The notes under the pieces are model-generated. The model saw nothing but the letters and a program-made list of their open reading frames with translations, had not been told where the DNA came from and ran no database searches. Shown here piece by piece: positions 32,084 to 34,163 of a DNA stretch of 34,163 nt (position 1 is the stretch's first letter; the number at the start of each line of letters is the position of its first letter). The position numbers were made by a program, and so were the translations under genes. The DNA comes from Ruminococcus sp. (GTDB taxonomy: Bacteria; Bacillota; Clostridia; Oscillospirales; Ruminococcaceae): assembly GCA_024403935.1 (NCBI GenBank), contig JAKSQV010000016.1, forward strand, positions 1 through 34,163, in the 5' to 3' direction.

Positions 32084-32123
32084 ATATGCAGCTTTTCTGC
32101 CGTTAAGGCAGCCACCTGCATAT
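32084..32123 (-). promoter_or_regulatory. Hairpin in the 5' leader of the DUF4236 gene
   Basis: ATATGCAG (32084-32091) pairs with CTGCATAT (32116-32123) and, inside it, CTGCC pairs with GGCAG over a 5-base loop, separated by short internal loops. It lies in a leader of about 130 bases between promoter and ATG. No known riboswitch was recognised. Confidence 0.5.
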
Positions 32124-32145
32124 TTCGCTCACAATCTATACAATT

Positions 32146-32174
32146 ATCATATCACATTTTTCTTAAAAAGTCAA
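32146..32174 (-). promoter_or_regulatory. Promoter of the DUF4236-amidase unit
   Basis: Minus strand: TTGACT, 17-base spacer, TATGAT, extended -10 (TGA). Confidence 0.7.
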
Positions 32175-32242
32175 TCGCAAAGCAGCAGAAATTATGCAAA
32201 ATGCAGCACGAGCTCTGCCGGACTTTCCTTAGAATTTTATAC

Positions 32243-32271
32243 TTGACACGACATAAGGATTATGATATAAT
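32243..32271 (+). promoter_or_regulatory. Consensus promoter of tRNA-Ala
   Basis: Exact TTGACA, 17-base spacer, exact TATAAT with extended -10 (TGA), 19 bases before the mature tRNA. Confidence 0.88.
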
Positions 32272-32290
32272 ATCAATGTATTCAACTGAT

Positions 32291-32366
32291 GGGGCATTAG
32301 CGCAGCTGGGAGCGCATCACACTGGCAGTGTGGGGGTCAGGGGTTCAAGTCCCCTATGCTCCACCA
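32291..32366 (+). tRNA. tRNA-Ala (anticodon GGC), CCA encoded
   Basis: 76 bases folding into a complete cloverleaf: acceptor GGGGCAT/ATGCTCC, D-stem GCGC/GCGC, anticodon loop CTGGCAG with anticodon GGC (reads GCC, GCU), and T-arm AGGGG-TTCAAGT-CCCCT. The acceptor contains the G3-U70 pair that marks alanine tRNAs. The 3' CCA is encoded. It has its own promoter and terminator and no other tRNA genes beside it. Confidence 0.97.
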
Positions 32367-32375
32367 TTTTTAAGG

Positions 32376-32419
32376 CTCGGAAACGGCTATATACTGTCGT
32401 TACCGAGTTTTGTTTTTTC
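32376..32419 (+). terminator. Terminator of the tRNA-Ala gene
   Basis: CTCGG and AACG pair with CGTT and CCGAG around an A-A mismatch, followed by TTTTGTTTTTT. Confidence 0.8.
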
Positions 32420-32589
32420 TAAAAATGTCCGTAACCATTTATCAGCCACTTGTTTTTTCAATTTATCCATTTTTTGACACAGTCCTCAGAGCGTTTGTTA
32501 TTGTCTCACAATTACAGGCTCTCGCTTCCCGAAAAATACATGAAGCGTTCCAGTCTGCAAGATATCAGATGCAGATGGGTATAGCGAAA

Positions 32590-32616
32590 GCCTCTGCCGG
32601 AATACCGGCAGAGGCT
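32590..32616. terminator. Terminator hairpin after the dockerin gene
   Basis: Perfect 11-bp stem GCCTCTGCCGG with AATA loop, five bases after the dockerin gene stop codon. Only three Ts follow on the minus strand and four on the plus strand, so the hairpin is strong but the T-tract short. Confidence 0.72.
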
Positions 32617-32620
32617 TTTG

Positions 32621-34163
32621 TTAATTCTGCGATATAAGTAAACGTCTCATCATAACAAGGTCAAAAGTATCAATCACGCCATCCTCGCAGAGATCAGCGG
32701 CATTCCAGTCAGCAAGAGTAACATCCTTAACCGCAAGAAGCCACTTCTGAAGCAGAACGATATCGGCGACTGTAAATTCGCCATCGGCATTGCAGTCTCC
32801 AATAACGCTATTGTTAATACATAACCAGTTCAGATTAAAAAGATAACCTTCTCCGCCCCTGAACACAAGATATACATCATTCACGCCGGAAGTCTTATCA
32901 ATGCTACACTTCTGAGTTTGCCATGTCTGCCATCCGCTTGTGCTGTTTACTTTCATAGTACCTATGATTTTTCCGTCAGGTGAGCCAAGATGTACTTCGA
33001 TCGAATTGTCTCCGCCATTTGAACCTACACGGAAATCAATACACTCAGCACCTTCTCCGAAATCGACATTTCTGAATCCGATATAGTCACCGTTTTCTAT
33101 GTAAGCGACATCTTTTCCGCCCTCATTGCAACTTTCAGTGTCAATACCAGATTGTGTTACGTAGCTTTCAGCTTCAATTCTTTCACCAAAAGGAATAGGT
33201 TCAGCAGGTACTATCGAACCTGTAACGCTGACTTTGCATTTTGCTGTAAACTGCTTATCACTTGGTTCAAGTGTTCTTGCTATGATTTCAGCAGTTCCGT
33301 CTGACAATGCAGTTACTACACCTTTTTTATCAACAGTTGCAACAAGCGGATTTGATGATGTCCAGATCACTACCTTGTCAGTTGCGTTTTCAGGGAAGAC
33401 ATCAGCTTTTATCTGTGATGTTTCTCCTGCATTTAGCGATATATTCTCTTGATTCAGACGGATTCCAGCCACATTGACACGAGAGCCGTTCAGCTTCCAT
33501 TTAGCCTGTATTCTCTGGTTGTATTCAGGCATGATGAATGTGGAAATGCTTCCGTCAGCACTTACCTTGGTCAGATCCATTGCATCAATTCCGACCTGCC
33601 AGCCGTCGAATGTATAACCGGGTCTTGATTTTGCATCTATTGTTACAAGCTCGCCCGGCTTATGATATTCTGTGACCAGAGAGCCCATTGAATCGCCGAC
33701 ATTGCTGAGGACCAGCACGCGCTTTTCAGCTCTGTTGATTCTGACAAGGTGCATATCTCTTGCACCGACAGATTCGATCTTTGTTGTGCCTGCGGGAGTC
33801 AGACGGAATACAAGAAGCTGGTCAAGGTCATATCCGCCGAGTATCTTTACACGGACTGTTTTTTCAGTATCACCTTTATTGAATGATACTGTCGGATCGT
33901 CAACGAAGCTGTAATCCTTGTCGGGACGTGCATCACCTGCAACAGGTTCGATTTTGAATTCCATGGTACTTACAGCAGGCTTGCTGAGGCTCAGTTTAAG
34001 GTCGATTAAATCTCCGGGTTTTGCTGAGGAATTGAGGTTTGCAAAGCCTACATTAACATCTTCTGTCAATCCGAGATTCTTGTTATAACCTACATCAATC
34101 TTAGGATATACTGCATAAGCACCCTTATTAACTCCATTATAGCCTGTACCGATTGCAGAACTG
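32621..34163 (-). CDS. Cellulosomal protein with CBM6 and type I dockerin (N-terminal part beyond window)
   Basis: The frame is open through the window end, so the N-terminus is missing and at least 513 residues are seen. Domains in order: a Calx-beta-like region (about 34012-33757); an InlB-type repeat with FDGWQ and FIMPEYN...IQAKW (33667-33493); a bacterial Ig-like BIG2 domain with WTSSNPLVATVD (33478-33220); a CBM6 with IEAESY, GDYIGFRNVDFG, GWQTWQT and FNLNWLCI (33181-32818); and a type I dockerin with two calcium loops, GDCNADGEFTVADIVLL and AADLCEDGVIDTFDLVMM (32800-32629). It should bind polysaccharide and dock onto a scaffoldin cohesin; the catalytic part, if any, lies outside. The first visible ATG/TTG codons are internal, not starts. 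Confidence 0.9.
   Translation of the reverse strand, partial: SSAIGTGYNGVNKGAYAVYPKIDVGYNKNLGLTEDVNVGFANLNSSAKPGDLIDLKLSLSKPAVSTMEFKIEPVAGDARPDKDYSFVDDPTVSFNKGDTEKTVRVKILGGYDLDQLLVFRLTPAGTTKIESVGARDMHLVRINRAEKRVLVLSNVGDSMGSLVTEYHKPGELVTIDAKSRPGYTFDGWQVGIDAMDLTKVSADGSISTFIMPEYNQRIQAKWKLNGSRVNVAGIRLNQENISLNAGETSQIKADVFPENATDKVVIWTSSNPLVATVDKKGVVTALSDGTAEIIARTLEPSDKQFTAKCKVSVTGSIVPAEPIPFGERIEAESYVTQSGIDTESCNEGGKDVAYIENGDYIGFRNVDFGEGAECIDFRVGSNGGDNSIEVHLGSPDGKIIGTMKVNSTSGWQTWQTQKCSIDKTSGVNDVYLVFRGGEGYLFNLNWLCINNSVIGDCNADGEFTVADIVLLQKWLLAVKDVTLADWNAADLCEDGVIDTFDLVMMRRLLISQN

Noticed and set aside
32410-32637. Plus-strand open frame of 75 codons between tRNA-Ala and the dockerin gene
   Set aside because: It begins in the tRNA terminator, has no ribosome site and runs through the dockerin gene's terminator hairpin.
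1-34163. CRISPR array, insertion sequence or integrated phage
   Set aside because: No regularly spaced repeats, transposase, integrase or phage structural genes were seen; the phage-like amidase and DUF4236 gene alone are not enough.

Overview
The window looks like chromosomal DNA of a cellulosome-producing Ruminococcus-type Firmicute (Oscillospiraceae). The main evidence is a C-terminal CBM6 plus type I dockerin on the last gene, strong Shine-Dalgarno sites, sigma-A promoters with 17-bp spacers, and Firmicute gene sets (tmcAL-ackA, trmN6-rsmI). The species is inferred, not shown. Both ends cut through secreted-protein genes.

Left part (1-9.8 kb, all on the minus strand). A PHP phosphoesterase, a YdcF-like membrane protein and a secreted papain-like peptidase (cut by the window edge) form one unit behind a promoter at about 2.44 kb. 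Next is a tightly packed six-gene operon, in transcription order tmcAL, C39-like lipoprotein, HAD phosphatase, mnmA, trmN6, rsmI. Four of its genes modify tRNA or rRNA. ackA follows with its own promoter and terminator, then a small HMA metal-binding protein.

Middle part (9.8-17.3 kb). This is the most unusual region: a three-gene operon encoding a TerB_N/TerB_C protein, a BrxD-like P-loop ATPase and a short Lhr-like (BrxHI-like) helicase behind a consensus promoter. It resembles two BREX type 2 components detached from the BREX methyltransferase and phosphatase genes. A divergent flavin-binding (PNPOx-like) gene with an inverted repeat around its promoter and a UmuC-type Y-family polymerase lie beside it.

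Right part (17.3-34 kb). In order: serine O-acetyltransferase; a MacA/MacB-type ABC efflux operon with an 11-bp inverted repeat over its promoter; Maf and a DUF1015 protein; a patatin-like lipase; an ECF sigma factor with a membrane partner gene; a solute-binding/VWA fusion protein with a small membrane protein; a carboxypeptidase-like protein lacking all three catalytic motifs; an amidase with an SH3 domain whose ribosome binding site lies inside a terminator-like hairpin; a DUF4236 protein; tRNA-Ala(GGC); and the dockerin protein.

No rRNA, CRISPR array, transposase or clear prophage block was seen, and no gap between genes exceeds 300 bases. Several gene starts given here are internal in-frame codons chosen because a Shine-Dalgarno site and the family N-terminus support them.
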